From Coniochaeta sp. PMI_546 (Eukaryota > Ascomycota > Sordariomycetes > Coniochaetales > Coniochaetaceae): a stretch of 64,000 bases of DNA. The notes beneath the pieces are model-generated. The model ran no database searches. It saw only the letters and a list, made by a program, of their open reading frames with translations, and was not told where the DNA came from. The stretch spans positions 1,860,001 through 1,924,000 of the forward strand of contig MU271150.1 of NCBI GenBank assembly GCA_021432605.1, given 5' to 3'. The number at the start of each line of letters is the position of its first letter. Within the stretch, counting starts at the first letter, position 1. A program made the translations under genes and the position numbers. Positions 10,552 to 22,676 of this stretch are shown here, piece after piece.

Positions 10552-13229
10552 ATGACTTCCACAACAACAACATCCACCTATACAACCACCACACGACACA
10601 CTCTCTCGCGTCGCAGAGGAGCTGGCCTGACTGGAATCGCTTCTGCATCCACCCCGAACCTTAATCAGCTCTATTCATCGCATTCCGCTGCATCGTCGCG
10701 TCTCGCCCCTCCGTCCCTGTCGCGCAAGGCTTCTTTTGCTGCGTTGACGCAAACCTCGCTTGCGTCGATCCCCGATGACACAGAAGCCTATGCAAGCTCA
10801 GTCTTGACAAACGACAAGATGCCGGCACCATTAACACCAGGACGGCCTGGCGCCGGCGAAGGCCTCGCTATTGGCGACGCCGTCGACGTGCCCGGCAATA
10901 TGCACGGCACTGTGCGCTTCATTGGATCTGTTAACGGCCGCAAGGGCACGTTTGCTGGTGTCGAACTGCACCCGGACTTCGCTACGCGCGGCAAGAACAG
11001 CGGTGATGTGGACGGGTAAGAGGACCGGCCTAAAATACATGCTATCTTGTGCATTTACTAATCCTGTGTTTGCTCAGAGTGTTCTACTTCTCCACGTCGC
11101 AACCCGGTGCCGGAATTTTCCTCCCCCTTTCGAAAGCCCTGAAGAAGGACTCGACACCGTCGGGCAACAGCTCATTACCACTTACACCTAATACCATGCA
11201 ACCCGGAGGACTAAAGGTTGCAAGTCAAAACTCGACGAACTACACACCCCCTACACCATCACTAACAAAATTCGGCCAGTCTGCCTTCAGCCAGTCCGTC
11301 GGACAAGGCCGCGCGCCATCGCCCGTAGGAAAACGGCCTCCAAGGCAATCACTCCCTCGGCCGGAGTCTCCTGTTCGTCGCCTGCAGCTCGCAACTCCGC
11401 GTCCCTCGATGGCCACACCGGGCCCCAAAGTCCCGACCAGATATGGTAGCCCAACAACCCACAAGTTTGCTCAAAGCGTTCGCGGCACGGCCGGTGATCC
11501 CAGCAAGCTGGCTCCTGGCCGCCAGCGGAAAGCTAGTATTGGACCGCGTAGTGCCTCCGCCCTGGGTAACATTACTTCAAGCACGACACCATCCTCTCTG
11601 ACGGACGACGAGACGACGCCCGTCGGGGTTCAGCGTACAAAGACCAACGGTAGTGTCGGCTCGGTCTCTTCGTTCAACCAGAAGCTCCGGCCAGCATCAC
11701 GGGCTGCGTCACGCGCCGCGAACAATGCCAACGAGATTCGACCACCATCACGGGTGCAGAACCCCGGCAACGAGGATGAAGTGGAGCGGTTAAAGGCCAA
11801 GCTGGAAGACCGCGACCGCCAATTACGGGAACAGGCTTCCGCACTGGCTGAGATGGAGAGCAACCTATCCGAATTATCGGGTCTGATCGACAACCAGGAT
11901 ACCATGCAGCTGCAACAGGGCCGTCAGGACAGCCCGGAGGATAAGGATGTCGCCTCGCTCCGCGCACAGCTGAGAGAGAAGAACGACAAGATTGCCATGC
12001 TGACGGCCGAATTCGACGCCCACCGCGCCGACTTTAGGAGCACTATTGATACGCTGGAGATGGCGAGCACGGAAACGGAGCGCGTGTACGAGAAGCGGAT
12101 AGAAGAGTTGATGCAGGAGATACACGAACTGCAAGACCGTACCGCTGATGTTGACAACGTGGCATCTCAGCTCAAACAGCTCGAGGAGCTGGTGCAGGAG
12201 CTCGAAGAGGGCCTGGAGGACGCTAGACGCGGAGAGGCCGAGGCAAGAGGCGAGGTCGAGTTCTTGAGAGGCGAGGTTGAGCGAACGAGATCGGAGTTAC
12301 GACGGGAACGCGAAAAGGCCCAAGCCGTTATGAATGGCAGTCCAAACGGGAGCAAGAACTCTGCTTCAAAAGACCTGGAGCAGAAGGAGGACGAGATTAG
12401 AGGTCTTAAGGCCATCATCCACTCTTTGAGCAGAGATTCTGTGCCTGGAGGAGAGGACAAAAGGCGAGCGCAGTCACAGTCTTTCGAAGACCGTGTAGCT
12501 CGCGAGAAGCTCGAGCGCGAACTATCCGAACTACGCGACCTACTGAATAACAAAACCAGCCGCGAAGAGGAACTCGAGCGCGAACTCGAGGCACTGCGGA
12601 GGGGAAGCGCCACGACAGGCACTCTGAACAACAACCGCGGAAGCGTCATGACTGTCGGAAGCAACACCAACAACCAGCGCAGCTCCCTCCGCGACTCGCG
12701 CGGCACGGTGGTCATGGCACCTCGCAGCCCGGAAGCGCATCACCACAAGGTGCCCGGCGGTGGCATGCGTCATAGTAGAGGCGCCACGCTAGACACCATG
12801 CCCGAGAGCGACGCCTACAGTACCGCGACGGAGAATAGTACTCTCTGGTGCGAGATCTGCGAGACGGCCGGCCATGACATACTCACCTGCACCAACATGT
12901 TTGGGCCCAACGCCGGGCAGAACAGCGCCATGGCCATGGCCAAGGCGGAGGAGCCGGCGAGGACGGGCAAGGACGTTGTCCGCGAGGGGCTCAAGAACCT
13001 GACGATCCCAAACATGCACGATGACAGTATCAAGCCGGCGCCGCTCTCGCCGATGAAGACCAAGGCGGCGGCGGTTGTGCCGCCTGAGGTCAAGATTCTG
13101 CCTAATCCGATGGAGTCTGGCCCTGTGGCCGGCAAGGAGAGCGGTGTTGTCGATGCGAGCAAGTGGTGTGCTCTTTGCGAGAGGGACGGGCATGATAGTG
13201 TCGATTGTCCCTTTGAGGACGCCTTTTAG
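10552..13229 (+). CDS. CLIP-170-type CAP-Gly microtubule plus-end protein (871 aa)
   Basis: Two exons, 10552-11015 and 11078-13229; the 62-nt intron (GTAAGA donor, ACTAAT branch, CAG acceptor) splits a glycine codon inside the CAP-Gly domain. Residues about 105-170 form the CAP-Gly domain, with the groove motif as GKNSGDVDG in place of the usual GKNDG. Residues about 170-385 are Ser/Pro/Arg-rich linker. Residues about 385-665 form a long coiled coil. Two CCHC zinc knuckles sit near the C-terminus at about 744 (WCEICETAGHDILTC) and 851 (WCALCERDGHDSVDC). This order (CAP-Gly, basic linker, coiled coil, zinc knuckles) is that of CLIP-170, Bik1 and Tip1, which track growing microtubule ends and bind EB1 and dynactin/LIS1. 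One CAP-Gly domain is normal for fungi. Start: ATG in CACCATGA context; an in-frame TTG lies 24 nt upstream. Confidence 0.93.
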
Positions 13230-13951
13230 GTGTCTACGGGATATCAAACGCTTTGACAAAGGCATGGGCATGGGCTTGTACGAGGTTTGGATGGGAAGAG
13301 GGTGCATGTCGGGATACTGTGCGACAAGACCTTGATGTCATAGGTCAACTGGGACCTACTGTTCCACATGAGAGACGGTCTATGGGAGCCAAAAGGGGGG
13401 GGAGATGGCGAGGCCGGTGGCTGCCGTGGTACTCCTTTTCTGCGTTACTGGAGTTAGCATTTGCGAGGACTCAGGCTTTTTTTTGGGGAGACATGAGGCG
13501 TCTGCAAGATACGTGGGCTAGATACCCCTGGATGAAGTTCCTGGCTTTTGACCTTTTGTAGAAGACCTTTTAATAATGAGACGATTGCTGACCATTCACG
13601 TGCTTCTGCCATTGTCTTCTCTTGGCTCTCTTGGCTCTCGTCCACAATGTACCGTCTCAGCCATGAAACATGCTGTCTTGGGTTGCGGTTTCCATCAGTG
13701 AAGTAGGGTGTACCGTACCTTCCCTCACCCTATTGTGTCTCTTGAACCTGTGGTCGAACTTCGTCGTTACACCCGGGAGCGGCCCGTGCGCTCGGACCCA
13801 CAGTACCAATTAACGCGACCTGCATAAAACCGCCGTGTGGCGTGCAATCGACATCATCCTCACTACATCATCACACATTGCTACCAAGAAAACAAAGCTC
13901 TCTTCTTAGTTGCGACGCGCCCACCCAGGCGCAACCTCAACATCCGCCACC
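13230..13951. other. Intergenic region
   Basis: Holds the 3' UTR of the CLIP-170-type gene and the promoter of the PWI-domain gene. A T run and a G run are present; no gene seen. Confidence 0.6.
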
Positions 13952-15779
13952 ATGGCGACCGGTGTGGACGCGAGGCTGCTCAAGACGACCAAGTTTCCTC
14001 CAGAATTCAATCAAAAGGTCGACATGACCAAGGTCAACCTGCAGGTCATGAAGAAGTACGTCCATACCTGCGGCTCTTGAGCTTTGATTGACGCTCCGAT
14101 ATTGCGCAAAATTGGGCCGCAAGCTGACCTTTTGCTCGCACAGATGGATAGCAGGCAAAGTTACAGAAATCCTCGGCACGGAGGACGACGTAGTCATCGA
14201 GCTCATATTCAACCTGATCGAGGGTCCACGATACGTTAGTCTTCCGTCGTTCTCTCCGCCTCCCACGTTCCTGCCGTGACTGACATGAAGCTTTTCCCCA
14301 CAGCCCGATATCAAAGGCCTGCAGATCCAGCTTACCGGATTTCTTGACAAGGACACGCCCGCATTCTGCAAAGAGCTGTGGAAGCTCTTCCTCAGCGCCC
14401 AGACGAGTCCGCAAGGCGTGCCTAAGGAGCTGCTCGAGGCGAAGAAATTGGAGCTTATACAAGAAAAGGTATCGTTGCACTCGTCTCCCTTAGCTTCTGA
14501 GGTGGAATGCTGACTACTAGCTTCACTAGATCGAAGCGGAAAAAGCAGCGGAAGAAGCCCGCCTTCGACGTGAAGAGCTCGAGCGCCGCGACCGTGGAGG
14601 GCGTGGACGAGGTGGACGAGGAGGCGGCGACTCGTGGCGCGGAGGACGACGGGATGATCGTGACCGGGACTTTGGTCACTCGCGCGGACCGCGGGGTGGC
14701 TTTGGTCGGGGCGGTGGCCGGTCGCCTTCTCCACCTCGATACCGTGGGCCGGCGGCGGACCGTGGCGGTCGGAGAGGTGGTCGAGACGCGTATGGCGGTG
14801 GGCGAGATACATATGTGCCACAGCGCGGAAGCCCAACTTTGCGCCGCGGCGGACGGGCGGATGACAGGCGGCGGAGACGGACTCGTTCCCCCACACGGTC
14901 AAGGTCACGATCTGTTGGCTCGGGCTCGTCGCGTTCGAGGTCGAGGTCGAGGAGTTTGAGCGTCGACAGCCGCAGGTCTGGGTCTAGATCTCGGAGTCCC
15001 CCTCCTAGACGGCGTGGTGCATCGCCGGCCAGAGACGATCGCAAACGGTCGAGGAGTCCCCGCCCGTCGCGACGCGGTGGTCGCAGCCGGTCTGTGTCGT
15101 CCGACAGAATCTCTCCGGCACGGAAACGTCGACGGTACTCCTCGTCCAGAAGCCGGTCACGGTCCTTTTCTCGATCACCGTCTGTTTCTTCCAGTGTAGC
15201 CTCGCGACGCTCGCGCTCTCGTTCACGGACACCGCGACGAGCACCAAAGGGTCGTCAATCGAGCAGAAGCCGGAGTGCGTCTAGCGGATACAGCAGTCCT
15301 CGCAGGAGAGACGTCGCCCGCCGCCGCCGCTCACGGAGTCGTTCCGGCAGACTTAGCCGGTCTGCTTCGCCTCCACGGCGTCGGGGAGGAGGTGGAGGAG
15401 GGGGTGGTCGGGACCGCGGTGGAGCAGGCAGCGGCAGCGGCAGACGCCGCAACTCGTCTTCCAGTTTCCATTCTTCAGACTCTGCTAGCAACCGAGGAGC
15501 TGACGATTCCGGGGCCGAAGGTAGACGAAGACCAAGAAGTCCGCGCAAAGCACAATCGCCTGATCAGCAGGTTCGTCCCAGCAGTTCGTTTCCTCCCTCC
15601 TGATGACGGCTACGGAGCAAGCAAAAAAGCATAAAATACTGACTGGTTTGAAGCAGACGAAGACGGCGGAGCAGCTCGCCAACGAGCGGAAGGAGATGGA
15701 GCTGAGAGAGCGGATAAGACAGATGAGAACCTCGAAGAGCGATCCTAGTGGCAGCAATGTTGAGGCTAACCGGTCTTGA
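13952..15779 (+). CDS. PWI-domain, RS-rich splicing factor (SRm160/SRRM1-like, 507 aa)
   Basis: Five exons: 13952-14055, 14144-14234, 14304-14468, 14530-15570, 15657-15779, all with GT-AG introns of 61 to 88 nt. Residues about 20-110 form the PWI domain, including KKWIAGKVTEIL and GFLDKDTPAF; this fold binds nucleic acid. After a charged helix (about 110-140) comes an Arg/Gly-rich section, then a long Arg-Ser domain with many RSRS and SPRR dipeptides up to residue 467, including an eight-glycine run. The last exon encodes a short Lys/Glu-rich helix (EQLANERKEMELRERIRQM). SRm160-type proteins are nuclear coactivators of splicing and 3'-end formation. The family usually has a PWI near the N-terminus and RS repeats behind it, as here. 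Start: ATG in CCACCATGG context. Confidence 0.93.
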
Positions 15780-16952
15780 AGCGTGGTTCATCATCTACTC
15801 TGCGGGCACAGAATGCCCTGATGAGGTTGTTGGAAAGCTCGTACCGCGATTGCTTTCGCCCACGGAGGTATACCCTCACGCGCATTACCTTCGGTACCAG
15901 TAGCATTTCGTTACTCACTTTAGGTCTAAGGTAGTGTGCTTGTCTCTGAGTATGAGGTAATAACCTAGTTATAATTACCATGTTCACCCTGAAGACTTGT
16001 TCACATTCGTCCGATCTCTACTCGACCATTGGTGAGCAATGATATGACATAACCCTCCGAGTGACTCTTGGGATCTCGGCTTTGGAAGGTACTGAGATAC
16101 ATCTATCTGTCTTGGTCTTGAAACTATGGCACAGTGTTGTTTTACCCACAACAGTAAGAATACAATTCCTACAATCTATCAATCATCGATTTCCAGAGAC
16201 TCTAGGTACACGCTCCCAGTGCGAAGGTCCAAGTCGAGACACCTAGTGCAAGCGCATTCTTTCCTTCCGTTGTCTCTACCTCGAAGATCATCGCAAGCAG
16301 TACCTTTATGGAGGTACACGACTCGAAATCAAGGTTGGCGTGTAGAATCGTGGAGCCATCAGCGGCAGCTAGGCCTGCCGCAGAGCGGGGATCACGGATG
16401 AACGGCGAACTGCCAACGCGTTGGGAAAGAGGACCTCGAAACACAGACCAATTGAGACCTGAATGCCAATTTTTCTACCGACAGTAAACCGGGTTTCAGG
16501 CCTTGTCGCGCTGTCGTTTTCGTGTATTTTGGGTAGTCAGCCTTAAGACCTGACGGAGGATGAAACATCGGGCCACCATAGGGCGAGGACGATCCCGATG
16601 GCCTGATTCGCAAACCGGGTTGGTGCTGTCATGCCACGACAGCGCCATCGCTGGCGCCGTTGGCCGGCGGACCCAGCGGGCAAGAGTTGGCTGCCGAGCT
16701 AATATAGGCTTCCCCATATATGCCTGTCCACACGGGTTTTCTTGAAAGCGTCGCGTGCATTGCCAAATTGAAAGTTTGCTGTTCCGAAGATCTTGGTCTT
16801 CGAGGCTTTTGTTTACTTACATCTTTGCACTCTCTCGTTCTATCGAGCTGGCTACTCGTCGTGGCTTGCAATGGCCTTTCAAACATCCGTTGTGAGCAGC
16901 CTCTAGTGAGCGCATTTACGATCCAGGCACTCTTGCATGTTGTGCTGGTAGT
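15780..16952. other. Intergenic region
   Basis: Between two plus-strand genes. No gene is supported. It has TACCT/AGGTA motifs at 15890-15960. The leader of the 16953 gene probably begins in the last few hundred bases; a 5' non-coding or coding exon cannot be excluded. Confidence 0.5.
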
Positions 16953-19900
16953 ATGACGTGGTGCGATGCAGGTTGGAACCGAGATTCTCTTCCAACGCCG
17001 CGGAAGGAGGAGCTGAGCCTGATGGACGGGCTCACTGAGGAGGACCTGGACCTCGCGAGAGGAGTCGAAGGTCTTCCTGCCGGCTTTCTCACACCAATCT
17101 TCCAGGAGGAGGCAGTACCTTCCTCCAATCCACTTGTCGTCCAGGTCACGATCAACTTCACAGATCCCATAATCAGGTCGCAATATAGCCTCTGCTATGC
17201 TAGCTCTCAAAACTTCTTCCCAACGGACACGGTCTGCAAAGGACTACTGGAGCACCTAGTGCATTCCTGCGAGGAGTTCATTAGCCAGAAGGACTTACGA
17301 GCTTTGGACTGTCGCCGCAGAGGGAGTGGAATACTGAAACGACAGAGATTCGAGATCATCTTCCGATTCCTCAGGAATGGGACCCAGTGGGCGGAGAGGA
17401 CGTTTAAGTCTTACCAGAAGCAACCCCTGACTATCAATTTCACAAAGAAAGTTATCCTTGCAACCCACAAGATGCTCGAACCATTCCTACAGCCTCACGC
17501 CGAAAACGATCGATGGCTGGATGACACCGTTCGCGTGGAAGACCAGGGACTCGATACGGTCATGCCGCCGCCGTCCGAGCCTCTGTCGCCGATCTGCAAA
17601 CCACGATCGCCGTTCATGACAGCATCGGAGACCTTCGAGTCCGCTCCCGGATACACAATCAGCCTATCCTTCCGGAGCCGAGCCCAGCGGGTGGCTGAGA
17701 CGCATTTCGAGAAGGTACTGAAAATCAACAGCGACCAGAATGCGCCACTCAACCTCTCGCTTGCTGATGAGTTGTTCTGGTACGTATCGGGATCTATCGA
17801 GGCCTCTCTATCTGCCAAAGAACGGCAGCGTGACGAAGAGCACGGGGATTGGGGATCCCTAGGTGCTGCGACTACCTGTCCACATCTGGATCATGACGCA
17901 GTCGACATCGACCTTCAGATAACGAATAACCTCGGGCTCTCATACAGCCACCTCCACAGAGAGTTTCAAAGCAGACTCACTCTCTTCGATGGCTCGAACC
18001 TCGGTAACCCTCGAGACTTCCTTCAGGATCTCGAAATACAGGTCAAACATGCAAGAGACACAATAGACGACAGGATAAGCCTGATGGGCGACTCTGAAAT
18101 GAGGCTGCCAGAGCTTTCCTCGCCGAGCTGGTCCATCCGCGAGCCTTTAGAGGCCGGTCTGGACTCCTTGGCTTCCGGTCCCCGGTCGACTATAGAAACA
18201 GTTCTAGAACGCGGAAACAATGTAAAGGTCGATGTGGCAATTCGCAACCTCACCTCGGAGGCGAATCGACCCTACGAAGCCAGGAAACGTCCGGAGTGGG
18301 ATGTTAAAAGTCAATCGAAGACGAATGAGACTTCTGTCGGGCTACCACGACCCCGACAATTCTTCTTGGTTGGCCGATCAATCACTGGGTCACGTTCTTC
18401 GCATGATAAGCAGGCCGACACGCAGACGAATGAAGCCGAACGCAAAAGCTCTCAGGACCCCACGGGAGAGAGAAGCACACACGTTATATCAACAGGCGCG
18501 GCGGACATCATCAACTTCGAGGATGGGGCAACGCCTACTCCGCCAGTCTTCGCTCTCGCAGTTGCGAGTTCTTCCTCACCTGCGAGCCCGCTGTCAAGAA
18601 TACAACCAAGTGCCGCAGCAACGGGTACTGCCCTGGAAGAAAGCGAAACTTCCGAAATTTCTGCGCAGGAGGAACCCGTGAAGATCGCTGAATTCGTTGC
18701 GCCTGCAGAAACACACACGGAAGATATCCTCCCAGAGTCCAGGTGCCCTGAAGTACCAGATGAGTTGGGACTTACACCGTCGGACACCGCCCAGCTGGTA
18801 AATGCTGTACAGCAGACCGAGGTCTTGTCAGAAGAGACGCCCGCCATCGTGCCGACGTCGGAGTTTGGACTTGGCCCTCCAATCGATCTGGTCAGAGACA
18901 CGGATCTCGTGACAGAACGATCACATAGTTCCGCCCGAGACTGGGAGTCAGCTTCATCAGAGGTTACAGACGATGAGGAGGATTGTGGGGCCCCGGTCAC
19001 CGAACAGTATCTGGATATAGAGCTGCCGATGATCGACGACTTCGCAAGATCCAGAATCGAGGTGATGGAGACGTTCGACGATATTGATCTCGAGGACAAC
19101 CTCGAGGACGGATCTGATGATAAACAGGATGACGGCTTGCCGCAAGCATCGACTGACCACGAGGACCAGGAGAATACCACGGCGCCGTCCACCCCCGGGT
19201 TGAGCTCTGGATCCGAGTCGTCGCCCAGGTACAGCATTCTCACAACACCAAACATGATGCGGACGCACGCCCTAGCGAATGATGGCATCTTGGCGGCATT
19301 AGTCCTCGACTATGCCAAAAAGGGGTCCACTCCCCAGCCTGAAGAGAGTGCTTCCAATGAAAACGAGGACGCCGCTTTTCACGTCCAGGACACTGATGTA
19401 AGGGATAGTGAGGAGCTTTCGTTGCCTGGTGACGACGATATCCGTTTCAAGGACGAAAATGCGGCTTTTCCAGATATGCATGAGGATGAGACGAGGGATG
19501 GCGACGAGTGTCAGCCTGGACTTCATGCCGCTGACGTCGATGAAGATGTGCAGTCCGTTTCGGATGGTGATAGTGAGGACGCCGAGCTCGGTGCTATCGT
19601 GGACGAGAGAGAATCTCATGACTACCGTTATGCTGCCGAACTCGAGGTCCAGGAAGCATCGATGATAGAGCTGCCATCATCGCCTCCTTTGGTGTCGACG
19701 GTGGATACTTTGATGAACCCCGAGGATGCGGATGTGAGCAATATAGATGAAGCAACTTTCGACATGGGAGCTCCTGTGGTGGATGCGAGCGATCTCGGTT
19801 CTGGGGATGGCGAGGTCGATCAGTCTGAAGCAGCTGCGGATGCATGCCTCGTATCCGAGACTGACATTCCAACCCCGGCGCAGATACAACTTCCCCCTTC

Positions 19901-22319
19901 ACCTGATCTTCAGGCGGTGGACGCCGATATAGTTCTCAATGATGTCGTCTCAGACGACTCTTTGAAGAACTCAGCTGTCGTGGACGAGAATTTGGAAGGC
20001 GCGGTGCTGCCTGAGCTAGACTCGTCGCGCACATTGCTGTCATCGGAAGACCCTGAGGTGAACGCTGCTGATATGGATATGGGAGATATCATTCAAGCAG
20101 CTCCTGAGATTGGACCTAGAGCTGCGAAGGAAGAACATCCTCTGAAGACGGAGGAGAATGAAACCGTCGACGTGACGGACACAGCCACGAATACGAGCCC
20201 CAAGTTGGAGACTAGATTGTCAGACCCAGCAGAGATACAGCTGCCACCTTCGCCAGAGATTCGAGCAGTTGAAGTGGACCTGGGAGGTGAAAACGGCGTA
20301 TCAGACGAGGCTTTTGACGCCTTTGCAGCGGAGGATGAAGGGGTGCCGTCAACCATTGAGGCGTTAGACATTACTGTCTACGAGCCTCAAGCACTTCCCG
20401 AGTCGTCGTCAGTGCCCCATATACTGTCGTTCATGGGCACCTTGGCCGATAACGAAGATGCAGCAGCCGATGCCGCTTTCGACACCGGATCTAGTATCTC
20501 TGAACAAGACGACCGGTCCGACAACGAGGAGACACAGGTCGATTACATCGAAGCGGCTGTCGAGAGCTCAGAACCAGACATGATGGAGTGGCCGCTTCTG
20601 CCTGAGATTCAAGCATGCGAACTCGATCTGCAACCGGATGATATGGCGATTAATGAGCGTTTAGAAACACTTATAGTAGACCACGAAGGTGATTTCTCGC
20701 ACATTGAGGAATCGCACGAGGTTGCTACCACTGCGGAAACAAAGTCGGTCCCGGAATTACCTTCATCGCCTCCTCTCCCATCTCTAGAGCCAACCTTGGT
20801 GGGTAGTGAGATCATGGACGTCGATGAAGATGACTCGATTTTCGACATTGAGAGCACCGTAAACCATGAGATGTTTTTCTTCAGAGCGCAGGACCAGGAC
20901 CAGGACGAGGTTGAGGAGTTTGAAACAGCTGTCTCGGCGGGGCCTGTCCCGAAGACCATCACTCCGGACCCAGTGGCGGTGCAGCTACCGCCCTCGCCCG
21001 AGATACAGGCGAGTGAAGCCGTTCTGGAAGACGAGGACATTGCAATGACCGAGGCTATGGCGGCGCTGGAAGCTGAACAGGAGTGCAATGACTTGCAGGC
21101 AACGTCACCAGACGCACACATTGATGACTCCAATGCAACGACACGTCTTGAGCTCGTTGATCCTCAGGAAGAAGCCCCGTTAGTCCACGTCGCTGCACAG
21201 AGGTCCTTGCCCGAAATGAACTTCTCTCCGACATCGAATGTGGATGTTCAAGTGTCCCAGGAATCGGATACCGACGAGCTCCCGACCGCAAATGGTACTA
21301 CCCAGAGAGACCATCTTAAAGAGGAGCCAGTGTCGGCCAACCTCGACACCGAGACTGTCGAAGCACATACCGCGTTTCACACGCACTCAGATGCCTCGGA
21401 TCTGCCAACGTTGTTCGCGCCAGCAATATCGGACTGGTTGCTCGTCTCGGACCCTGTTTTGCCTGAGGCTCCAGAGTCGGTTGAACACCAGCATCCCTAT
21501 GACAGTGAGACAGCAGCCGTCCTTAAGACATCTGCAAACGAAGCGGAAGCGGTGGGGGTCTCTACCCAACAGGAAGAAACAGAAGGGACAACACAGTCTG
21601 CTGCACCAACATCCCCCTACCTGACCGCCAGAGAAATCCCAGACCCGTTTGACCACGTACCGTCGAGGAAGAACTCGGTATATAATGGCAAACAGACTGA
21701 GGAAGTTTTCGACCAAACTCCAGAGCAGGCCACCGTCCCACCTCACACACCTCGGCGTCTCACGTTCCCTATACCGACGCCATTCTCCATCAGAACTTCC
21801 CCTTTCTCACCCATCCTCTCCCCTTCCCACCCTCCATCCCCTGTCTTATCCCACTACAGCTTCGACTCAAGATCCTCCTTCTCCTCGGACAGACCCAGCA
21901 TCTCCCTCAACCGGGACTCAGTCGACACCATCGCTCCCCTGCCGGAAGACCAACCCCAACCACAGAAAGAGTACCGCCCCTCCACAGCCGGCTGGCTCGG
22001 CTTCCACGAAGCCAAGCCCAACCGACGATTCAGCATGCCGCTGCAGCACGCCTGGGACCCAGCCGGGTCGGACAGGGGCAGCAGCCGGCCCGGCACCGCC
22101 ACGTCGGCGGCTACGGTGAGGTACTCGTCGTACAGGCGGGAGAGGAAGCGGCCCGTCTTGGCGGACAGACCGAGGCCGATGACTTCGGGTGCGCTGGAGA
22201 CGGTCAGGGCCGAGGACGCGCGTGATAAGAAGGGCGTGCTGCCCAAGTTCGTGATGCTGTTTGCCGGTATGGGGTTTGCCAGTAAGGTCTTGGGGGGTGA
22301 TGGGCAGCAGCGCGTATAG
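16953..22319 (+). CDS. Very large acidic repeat protein, unknown function (1788 aa)
   Basis: One uninterrupted frame. Residues 1-450 look folded, with a conserved-looking start (SLMDGLTEEDLDLARG) and alternating hydrophobic segments. Residues about 450-900 are Ser/Thr/Glu-rich and acidic. Residues about 905-1390 contain four degenerate repeats of about 112 to 128 residues, each with an LPSSPP-like head and an LPPSPEIQA-like core followed by acidic linker. A Pro/Ser-rich basic section and a short hydrophobic tail (PKFVMLFAGMGFASKVLGG) close the protein. No enzyme motif or transmembrane segment was recognised. The acidic repeats suggest a scaffold or interaction platform, which is inference only. 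The start is the first ATG of the frame; a second Met follows at residue 24 and a spliced upstream exon is possible. Confidence 0.8.
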   Translation: MTWCDAGWNRDSLPTPRKEELSLMDGLTEEDLDLARGVEGLPAGFLTPIFQEEAVPSSNPLVVQVTINFTDPIIRSQYSLCYASSQNFFPTDTVCKGLLEHLVHSCEEFISQKDLRALDCRRRGSGILKRQRFEIIFRFLRNGTQWAERTFKSYQKQPLTINFTKKVILATHKMLEPFLQPHAENDRWLDDTVRVEDQGLDTVMPPPSEPLSPICKPRSPFMTASETFESAPGYTISLSFRSRAQRVAETHFEKVLKINSDQNAPLNLSLADELFWYVSGSIEASLSAKERQRDEEHGDWGSLGAATTCPHLDHDAVDIDLQITNNLGLSYSHLHREFQSRLTLFDGSNLGNPRDFLQDLEIQVKHARDTIDDRISLMGDSEMRLPELSSPSWSIREPLEAGLDSLASGPRSTIETVLERGNNVKVDVAIRNLTSEANRPYEARKRPEWDVKSQSKTNETSVGLPRPRQFFLVGRSITGSRSSHDKQADTQTNEAERKSSQDPTGERSTHVISTGAADIINFEDGATPTPPVFALAVASSSSPASPLSRIQPSAAATGTALEESETSEISAQEEPVKIAEFVAPAETHTEDILPESRCPEVPDELGLTPSDTAQLVNAVQQTEVLSEETPAIVPTSEFGLGPPIDLVRDTDLVTERSHSSARDWESASSEVTDDEEDCGAPVTEQYLDIELPMIDDFARSRIEVMETFDDIDLEDNLEDGSDDKQDDGLPQASTDHEDQENTTAPSTPGLSSGSESSPRYSILTTPNMMRTHALANDGILAALVLDYAKKGSTPQPEESASNENEDAAFHVQDTDVRDSEELSLPGDDDIRFKDENAAFPDMHEDETRDGDECQPGLHAADVDEDVQSVSDGDSEDAELGAIVDERESHDYRYAAELEVQEASMIELPSSPPLVSTVDTLMNPEDADVSNIDEATFDMGAPVVDASDLGSGDGEVDQSEAAADACLVSETDIPTPAQIQLPPSPDLQAVDADIVLNDVVSDDSLKNSAVVDENLEGAVLPELDSSRTLLSSEDPEVNAADMDMGDIIQAAPEIGPRAAKEEHPLKTEENETVDVTDTATNTSPKLETRLSDPAEIQLPPSPEIRAVEVDLGGENGVSDEAFDAFAAEDEGVPSTIEALDITVYEPQALPESSSVPHILSFMGTLADNEDAAADAAFDTGSSISEQDDRSDNEETQVDYIEAAVESSEPDMMEWPLLPEIQACELDLQPDDMAINERLETLIVDHEGDFSHIEESHEVATTAETKSVPELPSSPPLPSLEPTLVGSEIMDVDEDDSIFDIESTVNHEMFFFRAQDQDQDEVEEFETAVSAGPVPKTITPDPVAVQLPPSPEIQASEAVLEDEDIAMTEAMAALEAEQECNDLQATSPDAHIDDSNATTRLELVDPQEEAPLVHVAAQRSLPEMNFSPTSNVDVQVSQESDTDELPTANGTTQRDHLKEEPVSANLDTETVEAHTAFHTHSDASDLPTLFAPAISDWLLVSDPVLPEAPESVEHQHPYDSETAAVLKTSANEAEAVGVSTQQEETEGTTQSAAPTSPYLTAREIPDPFDHVPSRKNSVYNGKQTEEVFDQTPEQATVPPHTPRRLTFPIPTPFSIRTSPFSPILSPSHPPSPVLSHYSFDSRSSFSSDRPSISLNRDSVDTIAPLPEDQPQPQKEYRPSTAGWLGFHEAKPNRRFSMPLQHAWDPAGSDRGSSRPGTATSAATVRYSSYRRERKRPVLADRPRPMTSGALETVRAEDARDKKGVLPKFVMLFAGMGFASKVLGGDGQQRV
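19668..21120 (+). repeat. Four degenerate ~120-residue coding repeats
   Basis: Within the 1788-aa gene, unit starts lie near 19668, 20005, 20389 and 20751 (spacings about 337, 384 and 362 nt). Each unit pairs a head such as LPSSPPL with a core such as QLPPSPEIQA about 70 to 90 residues later. The cores lie at about residues 977, 1095, 1211 and 1343. Copies are diverged at the DNA level, so the duplication is old. Confidence 0.7.
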
Positions 22320-22676
22320 AAACCACTTTCTTGTTGCAGTGGAGGCTTCGTATTTTCCTTTGTTATCTTATGTGCAATTCTCGCATGGTTTGGTATTTAA
22401 GGAGTCCGGAGAACTACATATAGCATGGTTGCCAGGCATGGCGGGGCGTATCATATCGGTTTAAGACTCTTCTGGGCATGGAATATAGATCGTGGCAAGA
22501 GGGTGATTGCATGAATACGGCCAGGATGGGTTATACTTCAGACTCAAGGATGAATAGTACAGTACATTCTACATCAGTGCCAGAACATGTCCCTTTCCGA
22601 CTTGTCTTGTATGCAGCACCAGATACGGGCAATCAAATGTGTGTGATCTGACATTGAGGAGTTCATTCCGTAAGTA
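22320..22676. other. Convergent intergenic region
   Basis: Holds the 3' UTRs of the 1788-aa gene (plus) and SEC20 (minus). Nothing else seen. Confidence 0.6.
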
